Assembly: GCA_910587045.1 (NCBI GenBank)
Contig: CAJULG010000003.1
Coordinates: forward strand, 1 to 34,120
Length of the DNA stretch: 34,120 nucleotides
Source: an uncultured Lachnospiraceae bacterium
GTDB lineage: Bacteria > Bacillota > Clostridia > Lachnospirales > Lachnospiraceae
Direction of reading: 5' to 3'
How positions within the stretch are numbered: the first letter of the stretch is position 1; every line of letters begins with the position of its first letter. Below, in pieces: positions 22,549 to 31,241 of this stretch. The notes below the pieces were generated by a model. It made no database searches. It saw nothing but the letters and a program-made list of their open reading frames with translations, and had not been told where the DNA came from. The translations under genes and the position numbers were made by a program.

Positions 22549-24006
22549 TCATCTGTCTGTTGCATCCGTCTGCTTCTGCCGGAATGCGGTCTTTTTGCGA
22601 AGGATCATCTCCCCGATCCTCCGGATATACTCCTCCACATTCTTCACATTCTCTACCCGCTCGATCCTTCCCTCCTCCGGAAAGGTAAGCTTGGTGGATG
22701 TACCGGCGCCTACTGCTATAATATCCATTTTCTCTTCCATAATCAAGACATTATAAAGACATTCCATTCCCGGTCTGGCATATCCTACATTTTCCAGATT
22801 CCCCGGTATATTTTTCTGGCGGTACAGATAATAAGGTACCATGCCAAGCTCTGCGACATACCGGTCTGCCAGGGTGAGCATTTCATTGGTACTGCCCTTA
22901 ATGCTGTCCTGATACTCCTGCATACGGAGGTTCAGCTCTGCGGCCCGCTTGATCGCCAGGGAATGCACCGTCAGACTGTCCGGCTTCAGCTCCCGCAATG
23001 CATCCAATGTGTACTGTATATGCCGGATATCCTCCCCCGGAAGCCCGGCAATGATATCCATATTGATATTATCAAAGCCAGACTCCCGGGCCATATGAAA
23101 AGCATCCACGGTCATCTGCGCCGTATGCGCCCGTCCGATCAGGCGCAGTGTCTCATCATTCATGGTCTGCGGATTGATACTGATGCGGCTGACCTGTCGT
23201 TCCTTCATTGCTGCGAACTTCTCGGGGCTTAAGCTGTCCGGCCTTCCCGCCTCTACCGTAAATTCCCGCAGATACCGGGTATCAAACAATGAATCAATCC
23301 TGTCAATGACCCGCCCAAGCTGTTCTGCACTTAAGGATGTTGGAGTACCGCCTCCTATGTATACAGCCACCAGCCGCTTTGTCCGGTATGCTTCTGCTGC
23401 ATAATCCAGCTCCTGAAACAGGGCGGACAGATAATCCTCGATCCGGTCCTGATAGCTGCTGACCGGATAAGCGGTAAAGGAACAGTACAGACATCGGGAC
23501 AGACAAAAGGGAATACCCACATACAGGCAGTATTCCTCCGTAAAATGAAATGGCTCCAATAATTCCTGCTCCCGTTTCGCCACCCGGTAACAAATCTCGC
23601 CCTTCTGCCTGGTCGTCAGATACAAAGTCTCATACTCCCGGACAATGGCCTCCTCCTGCCAGCCCGCCTCCAGCCTGGCTGTTGCAAACTTGGTCGGACG
23701 CACGCCTGTCATGCTTCCCCATGGCAGAGTCCTGCCGCAATACCGGCTTAGCAAATGATAGGAAGCCGCCTTTAACGCATTTCTCCCGGCCTTCTTATCT
23801 CTGTAATTGCAGGCAACCGTCTCCTCCTCTATCTGCCTTTCGTTCTCCCACAGACTTAACCGCACCTGCTCCTCCAGGAATTCTGCTCGAAAGGTCAGGC
23901 GGGTTCCCGGTTCCATGATCACGATTTTTTCCCTCGGAAAGAATGCCTGGATCATGGTTCTGAAATCATGGTCATATTCTTCTATATCCTGCTTTAAGTA
24001 TATCAT
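22549..24006 (-). CDS. hemZ: Oxygen-independent coproporphyrinogen dehydrogenase HemZ (radical SAM)
   Basis: Radical SAM enzyme for anaerobic heme-pathway decarboxylation (coproporphyrinogen III to protoporphyrinogen IX), 485 aa. The [4Fe-4S] cysteines C168, C172 and C175 are in PFCLSRCLYCSF, and GGGTPTSL follows at about 215. The N-terminal ~150 residues carry the HemZ-specific region SMTGVRPTKFATARLEAGW, which separates it from HemN/HemW. Length fits B. subtilis HemZ (about 500). Family members are often annotated as HemZ in organisms that make little heme, so the true substrate may differ. The gene follows the MBL gene by 6 bp (stop 24013 to start 24006) and belongs to the same operon. Confidence 0.9.
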   Translation of the reverse strand: MIYLKQDIEEYDHDFRTMIQAFFPREKIVIMEPGTRLTFRAEFLEEQVRLSLWENERQIEEETVACNYRDKKAGRNALKAASYHLLSRYCGRTLPWGSMTGVRPTKFATARLEAGWQEEAIVREYETLYLTTRQKGEICYRVAKREQELLEPFHFTEEYCLYVGIPFCLSRCLYCSFTAYPVSSYQDRIEDYLSALFQELDYAAEAYRTKRLVAVYIGGGTPTSLSAEQLGRVIDRIDSLFDTRYLREFTVEAGRPDSLSPEKFAAMKERQVSRISINPQTMNDETLRLIGRAHTAQMTVDAFHMARESGFDNINMDIIAGLPGEDIRHIQYTLDALRELKPDSLTVHSLAIKRAAELNLRMQEYQDSIKGSTNEMLTLADRYVAELGMVPYYLYRQKNIPGNLENVGYARPGMECLYNVLIMEEKMDIIAVGAGTSTKLTFPEEGRIERVENVKNVEEYIRRIGEMILRKKTAFRQKQTDATDR

Positions 24007-24012
24007 TGCCTG

Positions 24013-24657
24013 TCATCCTGCCAGAAACGGGTTGCTTACCTTCTCCCGTTCGATCGTTGTGCGTTCATTGTGTCCCGGGTATACAGTAACTGCATCCGGA
24101 AGAACCAGAAGTCGTTCACGGATCATGCGGATCAAAAGGTCACCATCTCCGGTCGGAAAATCAGAACGTCCGATGCTTCTGGCAAACAGGGTATCGCCGG
24201 AAAACAGCATCTGATTCTCTTCCAGATAATAGCACATACCCCCCTGGGTATGGCCCGGCACCAGAATGCATTGAATACGTGTTCCAAGCAATTCTATGGT
24301 CTGTCCATCCTCTAACAGAACATCCGGCTTTAGCGTTACCACCTGATCCGTCAGCATAGCGGAAAGATTCTTCCTGGGATCGTTCAGAACCTCTGCCTCT
24401 GACGCTGATGCATATACCGGCACCTTATGTCCGATCAGATTCAGCAGTTCTGGCAATGCCTCCATATGGTCGATATGTCCATGGGTCAGCAGCACCGCCA
24501 CGCAATTCAACTGCTGGCTCACCAGCATATTGCTTATAAACCTCGCATTGGCGGCCGGATCAATGATCACAGCCTCCCGGGTGGCAGAATTATATACCGT
24601 ATAGCAATTCGTCATAAAGCTTCCTAATTGATTCGTGATTACAATAATATCCTGCAT
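24013..24657 (-). CDS. MBL-fold hydrolase (glyoxalase II-like)
   Basis: Zinc-dependent metallo-beta-lactamase fold hydrolase, 214 aa, cytosolic. The metal motif THGHIDH (H59, H61, D63, H64) is complete. VPGHTQGGMCYYLE and SGDTLFARSIGRSDFPTGD supply the remaining ligands, and YPGHNERTTIEREKVSNPFL near the end is the glyoxalase-II-like C-terminal histidine region. It resembles the small bacterial glyoxalase-II-like group (B. subtilis YqgX, Salmonella YcbL); the natural thioester substrate is not known. It lies between relA and hemZ with a 95-bp gap upstream. Confidence 0.85.
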   Translation of the reverse strand: MQDIIVITNQLGSFMTNCYTVYNSATREAVIIDPAANARFISNMLVSQQLNCVAVLLTHGHIDHMEALPELLNLIGHKVPVYASASEAEVLNDPRKNLSAMLTDQVVTLKPDVLLEDGQTIELLGTRIQCILVPGHTQGGMCYYLEENQMLFSGDTLFARSIGRSDFPTGDGDLLIRMIRERLLVLPDAVTVYPGHNERTTIEREKVSNPFLAG

Positions 24658-24752
24658 AATCTTCCTCTTATTCTACTATAAATTCTCTGGCCCCGTACAA
24701 TGCAACATCAGGACTCCTCCCAGCTTCGCCGGGCCCCTCCTCATGTTATATA

Positions 24753-27104
24753 TTATCCCATGGTCCGTTCAATATCAATAATATCATCAATGCTGCGTAT
24801 CTTGGCAATGATCTTATTCAACTGATCCACACCATGAATCTCAAATGCAACATTAATGGTCGCCTTTCCCTGCCGGTTCGTCCGCAGGGTCATACTGGTA
24901 ACATTGATCAGCATTTCGGAAAAGACCTTGGAAATGTCAAACACAATATTTCGACGGTCAATGGCATATATCTTGATATCTGTTACATACAGTGCATCCC
25001 GGTTGTCCTCCTGCTTCTGCCATTCTGCTTCGATCAGACGTTCCTTCTCCTCCTCCGTCATGCCAAGTACATTGACACAGTCGCTTCGGTGAATGGATAC
25101 GCCCCGCCCTCTTGTTACATAGCCGACAATCTTGTCTCCCGGCACCGGACTGCAGCATTTTGAAAAATGAACCGCCACATCGTCAATGCCCTTTACGATG
25201 ATCCCGCCCCGGAAGCGCTTTGGATGATGTACGACCTCCTGGGATTCCTGTTCCATCTGGGAAAGTAATTCTTCATCACTGAGCTGACGGCAGTGATCGC
25301 GTTCATATTCCTCTACCAGACGGTTCATGACCTGGCCCTCCTTCAGGCCGCCATGACCGATCGCTGCACAGACGGATTCCCAGTCCCGGAAATTATACTT
25401 TTCCGTCACCTTTGCAATGTAATTCGGCTTCGTATAATCGCTTAACTGCAGACCCTTGGTCTTACAATATGCATTCAGAAGCTCCTTGCCTCTGGTTATG
25501 TTATCTTCCTTATATTCCTGCCGGAACCATTGATTGATCTTGGTCTTCGCCTGGGTACTTTTTACGATATTCAGCCAGTCCCGGCTGGGGCCTTTGGCAT
25601 TTGGCGCGGTAATGATTTCTACCCGGTCACCGTTCTGCAGCTTATAATCGATAGTAACCTGTCTGCCGTTGACCCGGGCTCCGATCAGGCGATTGCCTAC
25701 TGCCGTGTGGATACTGTAGGCAAAATCAATCGGTGTGGAACCGGATGGCAGGGACTTCACATCTCCTGCCGGTGTAAAGCAGTATACCTGCTCTGCAAAT
25801 AAGTCAAGATCCGTCTTGAGAACGCTCATAAACTCCCGGTTATCATCCGTATCCTGCTGCCATTCCAGTATCTGACGCAGCCATGCAAGCTTGGCCTCCT
25901 CCCGTTCCTCTCCGGTACCGCCCTGCATGTTTTCCTTATATTTCCAGTGGGCGGCAATACCGTATTCTGCAGTACGGTGCATGGCAAAGGTCCGGATCTG
26001 TATCTCAAAGGGCTGTCCCGACGGGCCGATCAACGTGGTGTGCAGGGACTGATACATATTTGACTTCGGCATGGCAATGTAATCCTTAAACCGTCCCGGT
26101 ATCGGTGTATACATCTCATGGATCACGCCCAGCGCAGCATAGCAGTCCCGGACGGTTTCCACCTTGATCCGTACTGCAAATATATCATAGATCTGATCCA
26201 GCGTCTTATGCTGGTTGATCATCTTCTTATATATACTAAAATAGTGCTTTACCCGGCCATCAATCTCGGCCATGATATTTGCATGTTCAATATGATGCCT
26301 CACATCCTCTACGATTCCATTGATAAAGGCTTCCCGTTCTGTGATCCGGTCATTGATCTGGCGGGTCAGATCCTCATATACATCCGGCATCAGATACTTC
26401 AGGGACAGATCATCCAGTTCCACCTTAATCTTGGATATACCCAGCCGGTGGGCAATGGGTGCATAGATATCCATGGTTTCCCGGCTCTTTTCGATCTGCT
26501 TCTGCGGTGACTGGTACTGCATGGTTCGAAGATTGTGCAGCCGGTCCGCCAGCTTGATGATGATGACCCGGATGTCCTTTGCCATGGCAAGAAACATCTT
26601 TCTCAGATTTTCTGCCTGCAACTCTATCTTGTCCTGGGAAAAATTCAGTTTTGTCAGCTTGGTTACACCATCAACTAACAGGGCAATCTCCGGTGAAAAT
26701 TCTTCTGCAAGCTGTTCCGTGGTCATTACAGTATCCTCTACAACATCATGAAGGATACCGGCAACAATGGTTTCCTTATCCATTTCCAGTTCTGCCAGAA
26801 TAATCCCCACACAGAGAGGATGAATGATATACGGTTCTCCGGATTTCCGTTTCTGTTCCTTGTGCGCCTCGTCAGCAATCTGGTAAGCCTTCTCGATCAT
26901 GGTCGTATCCGTTGAAGGATGATATTGCCGGATATGTCGGATCAATGCCTGAAATAACTCCTCCGGAGGCGTAAAATCAGAAGGCGTACTTAAGCTTATA
27001 TCCGCCCTTTTTCCTGCTGCTCCGTTTTCTGTCAACGGATGCGCCGGGTTTGACAACTCCAGTTGTTTTTTCATTGCTTCATTTAATTCTGTCTTGTGTT
27101 CCAT
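24753..27104 (-). CDS. relA: Bifunctional (p)ppGpp synthetase/hydrolase Rel
   Basis: Long RSH stringent-response enzyme, 783 aa. Domains in order: an N-terminal extension (~1-48, low complexity); the HD hydrolase, intact with H95, H119-D120, E123-D124 and LADRLHN, so hydrolysis is likely active; and the synthetase domain with RFKDYIAMPKSNMYQSLHT and FEIQIRT. Next come TGS (VYCFTPAGDVKSLPSGSTP), a helical segment, a conserved Cys/His region (SKCCSPVPGDKIVGYVTRGRG) and a C-terminal ACT domain. It is the only long RSH in the window and thus probably the cell's main Rel. Its own promoter lies in the end of recJ (27166-27194). The recJ-relA order is conserved in Firmicutes; the apt and dtd genes often present around it are absent here. 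Confidence 0.96.
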   Translation of the reverse strand: MEHKTELNEAMKKQLELSNPAHPLTENGAAGKRADISLSTPSDFTPPEELFQALIRHIRQYHPSTDTTMIEKAYQIADEAHKEQKRKSGEPYIIHPLCVGIILAELEMDKETIVAGILHDVVEDTVMTTEQLAEEFSPEIALLVDGVTKLTKLNFSQDKIELQAENLRKMFLAMAKDIRVIIIKLADRLHNLRTMQYQSPQKQIEKSRETMDIYAPIAHRLGISKIKVELDDLSLKYLMPDVYEDLTRQINDRITEREAFINGIVEDVRHHIEHANIMAEIDGRVKHYFSIYKKMINQHKTLDQIYDIFAVRIKVETVRDCYAALGVIHEMYTPIPGRFKDYIAMPKSNMYQSLHTTLIGPSGQPFEIQIRTFAMHRTAEYGIAAHWKYKENMQGGTGEEREEAKLAWLRQILEWQQDTDDNREFMSVLKTDLDLFAEQVYCFTPAGDVKSLPSGSTPIDFAYSIHTAVGNRLIGARVNGRQVTIDYKLQNGDRVEIITAPNAKGPSRDWLNIVKSTQAKTKINQWFRQEYKEDNITRGKELLNAYCKTKGLQLSDYTKPNYIAKVTEKYNFRDWESVCAAIGHGGLKEGQVMNRLVEEYERDHCRQLSDEELLSQMEQESQEVVHHPKRFRGGIIVKGIDDVAVHFSKCCSPVPGDKIVGYVTRGRGVSIHRSDCVNVLGMTEEEKERLIEAEWQKQEDNRDALYVTDIKIYAIDRRNIVFDISKVFSEMLINVTSMTLRTNRQGKATINVAFEIHGVDQLNKIIAKIRSIDDIIDIERTMG

Positions 27105-27165
27105 CCGACTGCCACCACACTTTCCCCAGGATTCCTGTCTCTCTCATTTATCTGTATAAAATATA

Positions 27166-27194
27166 AGTATAAGGTCATTCTCCCGAAAAGTCAA
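27166..27194 (-). promoter_or_regulatory. Sigma-A-type promoter of relA
   Basis: On the minus strand TTGACT (27189-27194), a 17-bp spacer and TATACT (27166-27171) each match consensus at five of six positions with ideal spacing. The -35 box lies within the last codons of recJ. It gives an approximately 55-nt leader before the ATG at 27104, so relA can be expressed apart from recJ. Confidence 0.65.
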
Positions 27195-28983
27195 ACATCT
27201 CACAGGATTCTGACCGATGAGGTAGATAACTCTTTATTACGATCTGAAGAGCCCGCATACCATTGAATTCATTGATCGAAGGATAATATACAACATCCAG
27301 CACCACATTATTCAGCCAGCCCTTCATCATCTGATCCCATTCCGCCTCGCCGAACCAGCGTTTGATATTGGCCATGAACTCTTGCACTTCATAGTAGATT
27401 CCCTCCATTCTGGCACCGTCTGCACTTTCCAGCTCCAGTTTCAGGAGATTGGCGTTCCGTCCCATAATTCGTGCGGAATGTACCTTCAGTCCTTTCTGGG
27501 CAAACAGCGGCTTTTCGTTCCCTTTACCAAAAGGTTCCAATAGATCAAGCTGCTCGATCAGTTCAAAATGAATATAATCAATGGGCATTGGAACATCAAT
27601 ATAAAGCTTTGGCGTCAACTCTTCCTCTGTCAGATCACACAGCAGATTTAATTTATGACGGAAGTATTCCAGATCCTTAGCCTGGATCGAGAAACCGGCC
27701 GCCATGGAATGCCCCCCGTATTTTACCATCAGATCCTTGCATTCCGTCAGGGCCTCATACATATGATATCCGTCAATGGAACGCCCGGAACCTTTTAAGA
27801 CTTCCTCTTCTGAATCCGTAAGGATCAGGGTCGGACGATAATAACGATCCCGCACCCGTCCGGCAATGATCCCTGCCAGACTCTCATGCGTATCGGGCAG
27901 ATAGATCACCAGTATCCGATCCTCCATCAATGTAGTTGCCTCAACCTGAGCAATAGCCGCTTCCACGCCCCTCCGGGTCAGTTCCTTCCGTTCATCGTTC
28001 AGTTCCTTCAGACGCGCAGCACGCTTTAACGCCAGATTATAATTTCCTTCCAGCAACAGATCTAATGAAAGTCTGGCTGTTTCCAGCCGCCCGGTCGCAT
28101 TGATACAGGGGCCTAATACAAAGCCGATATGATATGCCTGCAGCTTCCGGTTTCCCAGTTCATTTACCTTGATCAGCGCCCGCAGTCCATAATTGCCGGT
28201 CCGGTTCAGCTCCTCCAGGCCCCGCCGGACCAGGATCCGGTTCTCATCTGTTAATTCCATGACATCACAGACCGTTGCCATGGCAACAAATTCCAGGAAC
28301 TGTTCTGTTTCGATCACATCAATGTCGCATGCCTGATATAATGCCTGTACGAACTTATAGGTAACTCCGGCACCGCAAAGATGCTTGAAGGGGTACTGAC
28401 AGTCTGTCTGCTTCGGGTCAATAACAGCATCCGCCACTGACTGGATATATTCCTTTGCGCCTTCCTCGTCATATTCGAATGGAATATCGTGGTGGTCAGT
28501 CACTACGACCGTCATGCCGAGATTCTTGGCATATGCAATGGGAAGCAGGGCGGAAATTCCATTATCACAGGTTAGTATTACCTTGATCCCTGCATGATAA
28601 GCCTCCCGTACCATATTTTCATTCATGCCATAGCCATCAACCATCCGATCCGGTATCCGGTAATCTACCTTTGCATTGCAACGGCGCAGAGCCTGATACA
28701 GAATGTAGTTCGACATGATCCCGTCCACATCATAATCCGATATGATCCGGATCGGCTGACGGTTTGTGATGGCTTCCCGGATCAGAGCCACACCCTTTTC
28801 CATATCCTTCATCAGGCAGGGATCATACAGCTCTGCTTTTGTATCCAGGTAACGTGCAAACTCCGGTTCCGTTATGATATCCCGATTCCGGATCACCCTT
28901 GCAATTACCGGATCGATATGAAATCGTTCTGCAAGTCCATAGAAATCAGCTTTTTTATTTAATAATATCCATTTCTCATTCAT
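27175..28983 (-). CDS. recJ: Single-stranded-DNA-specific exonuclease RecJ
   Basis: DHH-family 5'-3' single-strand DNA exonuclease used in recombination and mismatch or base-excision repair. 602 aa from the preferred start. Conserved catalytic blocks are SDYDVDGIMSNYILYQAL (~82-99), LTCDNGIS (~137-144) and TDHHDIP (DHH at ~163-165), followed by CGAGVTYKFVQAL and later the DHHA1 part (GGHSMAAGFSIQ). A longer start at 28989 is possible, but GAGGTT is only 2 nt from that ATG and 8 nt from the ATG at 28983. It is 56-62 bp downstream of secDF with a large stem-loop between, and precedes relA. The assignment is secure. Confidence 0.94.
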   Translation of the reverse strand: MNEKWILLNKKADFYGLAERFHIDPVIARVIRNRDIITEPEFARYLDTKAELYDPCLMKDMEKGVALIREAITNRQPIRIISDYDVDGIMSNYILYQALRRCNAKVDYRIPDRMVDGYGMNENMVREAYHAGIKVILTCDNGISALLPIAYAKNLGMTVVVTDHHDIPFEYDEEGAKEYIQSVADAVIDPKQTDCQYPFKHLCGAGVTYKFVQALYQACDIDVIETEQFLEFVAMATVCDVMELTDENRILVRRGLEELNRTGNYGLRALIKVNELGNRKLQAYHIGFVLGPCINATGRLETARLSLDLLLEGNYNLALKRAARLKELNDERKELTRRGVEAAIAQVEATTLMEDRILVIYLPDTHESLAGIIAGRVRDRYYRPTLILTDSEEEVLKGSGRSIDGYHMYEALTECKDLMVKYGGHSMAAGFSIQAKDLEYFRHKLNLLCDLTEEELTPKLYIDVPMPIDYIHFELIEQLDLLEPFGKGNEKPLFAQKGLKVHSARIMGRNANLLKLELESADGARMEGIYYEVQEFMANIKRWFGEAEWDQMMKGWLNNVVLDVVYYPSINEFNGMRALQIVIKSYLPHRSESCEMFDFSGE

Positions 28984-28996
28984 AGCCATAACCTCA

Positions 28997-29036
28997 CAAG
29001 GCCGCCCAGATGATGATTATTATCTGAACAGCCTTG
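28997..29036 (-). promoter_or_regulatory. Large intercistronic stem-loop between secDF and recJ
   Basis: Arms 28997-29011 and 29022-29036 can form 15 consecutive pairs (12 Watson-Crick, 3 G-U) on the minus-strand RNA, with a 10-nt loop, just upstream of the recJ ribosome-binding site. No T-tract follows, so an intrinsic terminator is not indicated; a 3'-end stabiliser for secDF mRNA or a translation control is more likely. Confidence 0.5.
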
Positions 29037-29045
29037 CTCATCTGT

Positions 29046-31241
29046 TTATTTACTTTCTACCGCTTTCTCTTTCTTTCTGAACTTTTCCTTCATGAAATAC
29101 CAGAGCGGAGCAGTAATGCATATGGAGGAATACGTGCCTCCCAGTACGCCTACCATCAGCGCCAGTGCAAATTCCTTAATCGATGGTACTCCCACGATAT
29201 ACAGCACCAATACCATAACGAAGGTCGTCAGGTTGGTATAGATGCTTCGCGTAAAGGTCTGGGCAATACTGGTATTAACAATGGTCTTCAGACCGGCCTT
29301 TCTCTCATTCATGATCTTCAGATTCTCACGGATCCGGTCAAATATGATGATCGTGGCATTGATAGAATAACCTACGATCGTCAGCATACAGGCAATGAAG
29401 GTATTGCCGACGGAAAGATGCGCAATGGCATACAGGGTAAATACCATCAGTACATCATGTAGCAGCGCCAGAACCGCACTGGTACCAAAACGAATATCCT
29501 TGAACCGCAACGCAATGTATACCAGCATTAACAGAGTCGCCACCAATACGGAGATGATCGCGTCCCGCTGCATTTCACTGCTGACGGTGGAACTGATGTT
29601 CTCAATGGAGAAATTATTAACGGTGAAATTATTCCTTAAAGCGGTTTCTGCTGCTTCCCGCTGATCCAAATTCATCTGTGTGGTCTTGATGATCATGGAG
29701 GTCGAATTCTGAACATTCTGAAGCTGAATCTCGGAACCCGGAATACCGGTTGCTTCCGTCAGAACCGGAAGAATCTGTGCTTCCGCCTCCTCTAGTCCGT
29801 AGGTCTTATCAAATTCAACTGTCATGGAGGTGCCGCCCATGAACTCCATACTGAAATTCAGTACATGACCGACATTTTCATTATTCTTATTGATCGGCAG
29901 GAATACAAAGCCTGCAATGATCACAACTGCGGATATAGCAAAGCATACCTTGCTGTTCTTCACATAATCCCGAACCTTACGCTCCTTTATCTTACCAAAG
30001 AGCTTCGGATTCTCTGCACCTAATTCTACAAAAGCATTTAACAGCAGCTTCGTCACCACCAGTGCGGTAAACATGGACAGAAGAATACCCAGGGCAAGCG
30101 TCTGCGCAAAACCCTTTACGGAACCGGATGCCATAAACCACAGAACTGCTGCTGCGATCAGAGTGGTGATATTGCCATCCAGCACGGCAGACATTGCTTT
30201 CCTAAATCCTCCCTGCACTGCCAGCTTTACTGATTTTCCTTCGGTAATCTCTTCCTTGATACGGGTAAAGATAATGACGTTCGCATCCACCGCCATACCG
30301 ATTGAAAGAATAATACCTGCAATACCCGGAAGGGTTAAGGTAACATCAAACAAATTCAGGCAGAGCAGCATCAATGCCGTATAGGAGATCAGAGAAAATA
30401 CGGATATAAAGCCCGGGAAACGGTAAACCAGGATCATAATGACTGCCACCAGCGCCAGACCGATCAGTCCTGCCAGAAGAGAGGTCTGAATTGCGTCTTC
30501 ACCTAACTGTGCGCCTACAATATTAGACTGGATCTCCGTCAGTTCCAACGGAAGAGCACCAATCCGGATCGTAGTTGCCAGACTGTCTGCTGATTCATAG
30601 CTTTCCATATGATTGATCACGCAGGCACCATCTGAAATCGCCTGCTGTACTGTCGGATAACTGATCACCTCGCCATTGTAGATGATGTAGATGGGTTTTC
30701 CGATATTCGCTGCGGTTGCATCCGCAAACCGCTTGGCGCCTTCACTTCCCATCTCCAGTTGAACCAGATAATCATTCACACCACTGGAGCTGTCAATCGC
30801 TGCCTGAGCGCTTACGATGTCAGCACCGGTCAGTACCGTCTCGTACTCCTCCTTCTGCGTGAACTTGCTGTAATTCTCCGGATCTATGAATTCCAGAGCA
30901 CCCGGCTTTCCCAGCTCCTCTAATATCTCATTTGCATTGGTGACACCCGGGATCTCGATCGCGATCCGGTTATCTCCCTGCTGATAAACATTACCTTCGG
31001 TACTGTATCCGTCTACACGCTTCTGCAGACGGTAAATGGTATCTGCCAGATCTGCCGCAGATACATCCTGCTCTTCAATCTGATAGGTAATACTGACACC
31101 GCCGGCCAGATCCAGACCCAGTGTGATATCCTCTGCCTTTCCGGATCCCAGCAGACCATATACATCAATATAAACACAGCCCGCAGTTATCAACAGAAAC
31201 AGTATGATGATCAGGACACTTTTCATTTTTTGATTCTTCAT
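29046..31241 (-). CDS. secDF: Fused protein translocase subunit SecDF
   Basis: Proton-driven membrane component that helps the Sec translocon finish preprotein export; 731 aa from the preferred start, SecD and SecF in one chain as in Bacillus. The SecD half has a TM1 start (KMKSVLIIILFLLITAGCVY), the motif LGLDLAGGVSITYQI, a large extracytoplasmic domain (~60-260), and five TM helices with AGIILSIGMAVDANVIIFTRI. The SecF half begins at about 430 with FSMEFMGGTSMTVEF and ends with TM helices including TIVGYSINATIIIFDRIREN. An in-frame ATG-like start at 31301 would add 20 residues that lie inside scfB; the ATG at 31241 gives a perfect 4-bp ATGA overlap with the scfB stop and has AAGGAG upstream, so it is used. 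Confidence 0.95.
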   Translation of the reverse strand: MKNQKMKSVLIIILFLLITAGCVYIDVYGLLGSGKAEDITLGLDLAGGVSITYQIEEQDVSAADLADTIYRLQKRVDGYSTEGNVYQQGDNRIAIEIPGVTNANEILEELGKPGALEFIDPENYSKFTQKEEYETVLTGADIVSAQAAIDSSSGVNDYLVQLEMGSEGAKRFADATAANIGKPIYIIYNGEVISYPTVQQAISDGACVINHMESYESADSLATTIRIGALPLELTEIQSNIVGAQLGEDAIQTSLLAGLIGLALVAVIMILVYRFPGFISVFSLISYTALMLLCLNLFDVTLTLPGIAGIILSIGMAVDANVIIFTRIKEEITEGKSVKLAVQGGFRKAMSAVLDGNITTLIAAAVLWFMASGSVKGFAQTLALGILLSMFTALVVTKLLLNAFVELGAENPKLFGKIKERKVRDYVKNSKVCFAISAVVIIAGFVFLPINKNNENVGHVLNFSMEFMGGTSMTVEFDKTYGLEEAEAQILPVLTEATGIPGSEIQLQNVQNSTSMIIKTTQMNLDQREAAETALRNNFTVNNFSIENISSTVSSEMQRDAIISVLVATLLMLVYIALRFKDIRFGTSAVLALLHDVLMVFTLYAIAHLSVGNTFIACMLTIVGYSINATIIIFDRIRENLKIMNERKAGLKTIVNTSIAQTFTRSIYTNLTTFVMVLVLYIVGVPSIKEFALALMVGVLGGTYSSICITAPLWYFMKEKFRKKEKAVESK

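Noticed and set aside
22540..23232. A 230-codon + strand frame antisense to hemZ
   Set aside because: The opposite frame encodes a full radical SAM enzyme with intact motifs; the antisense peptide shows no family features and no ribosome-binding site.
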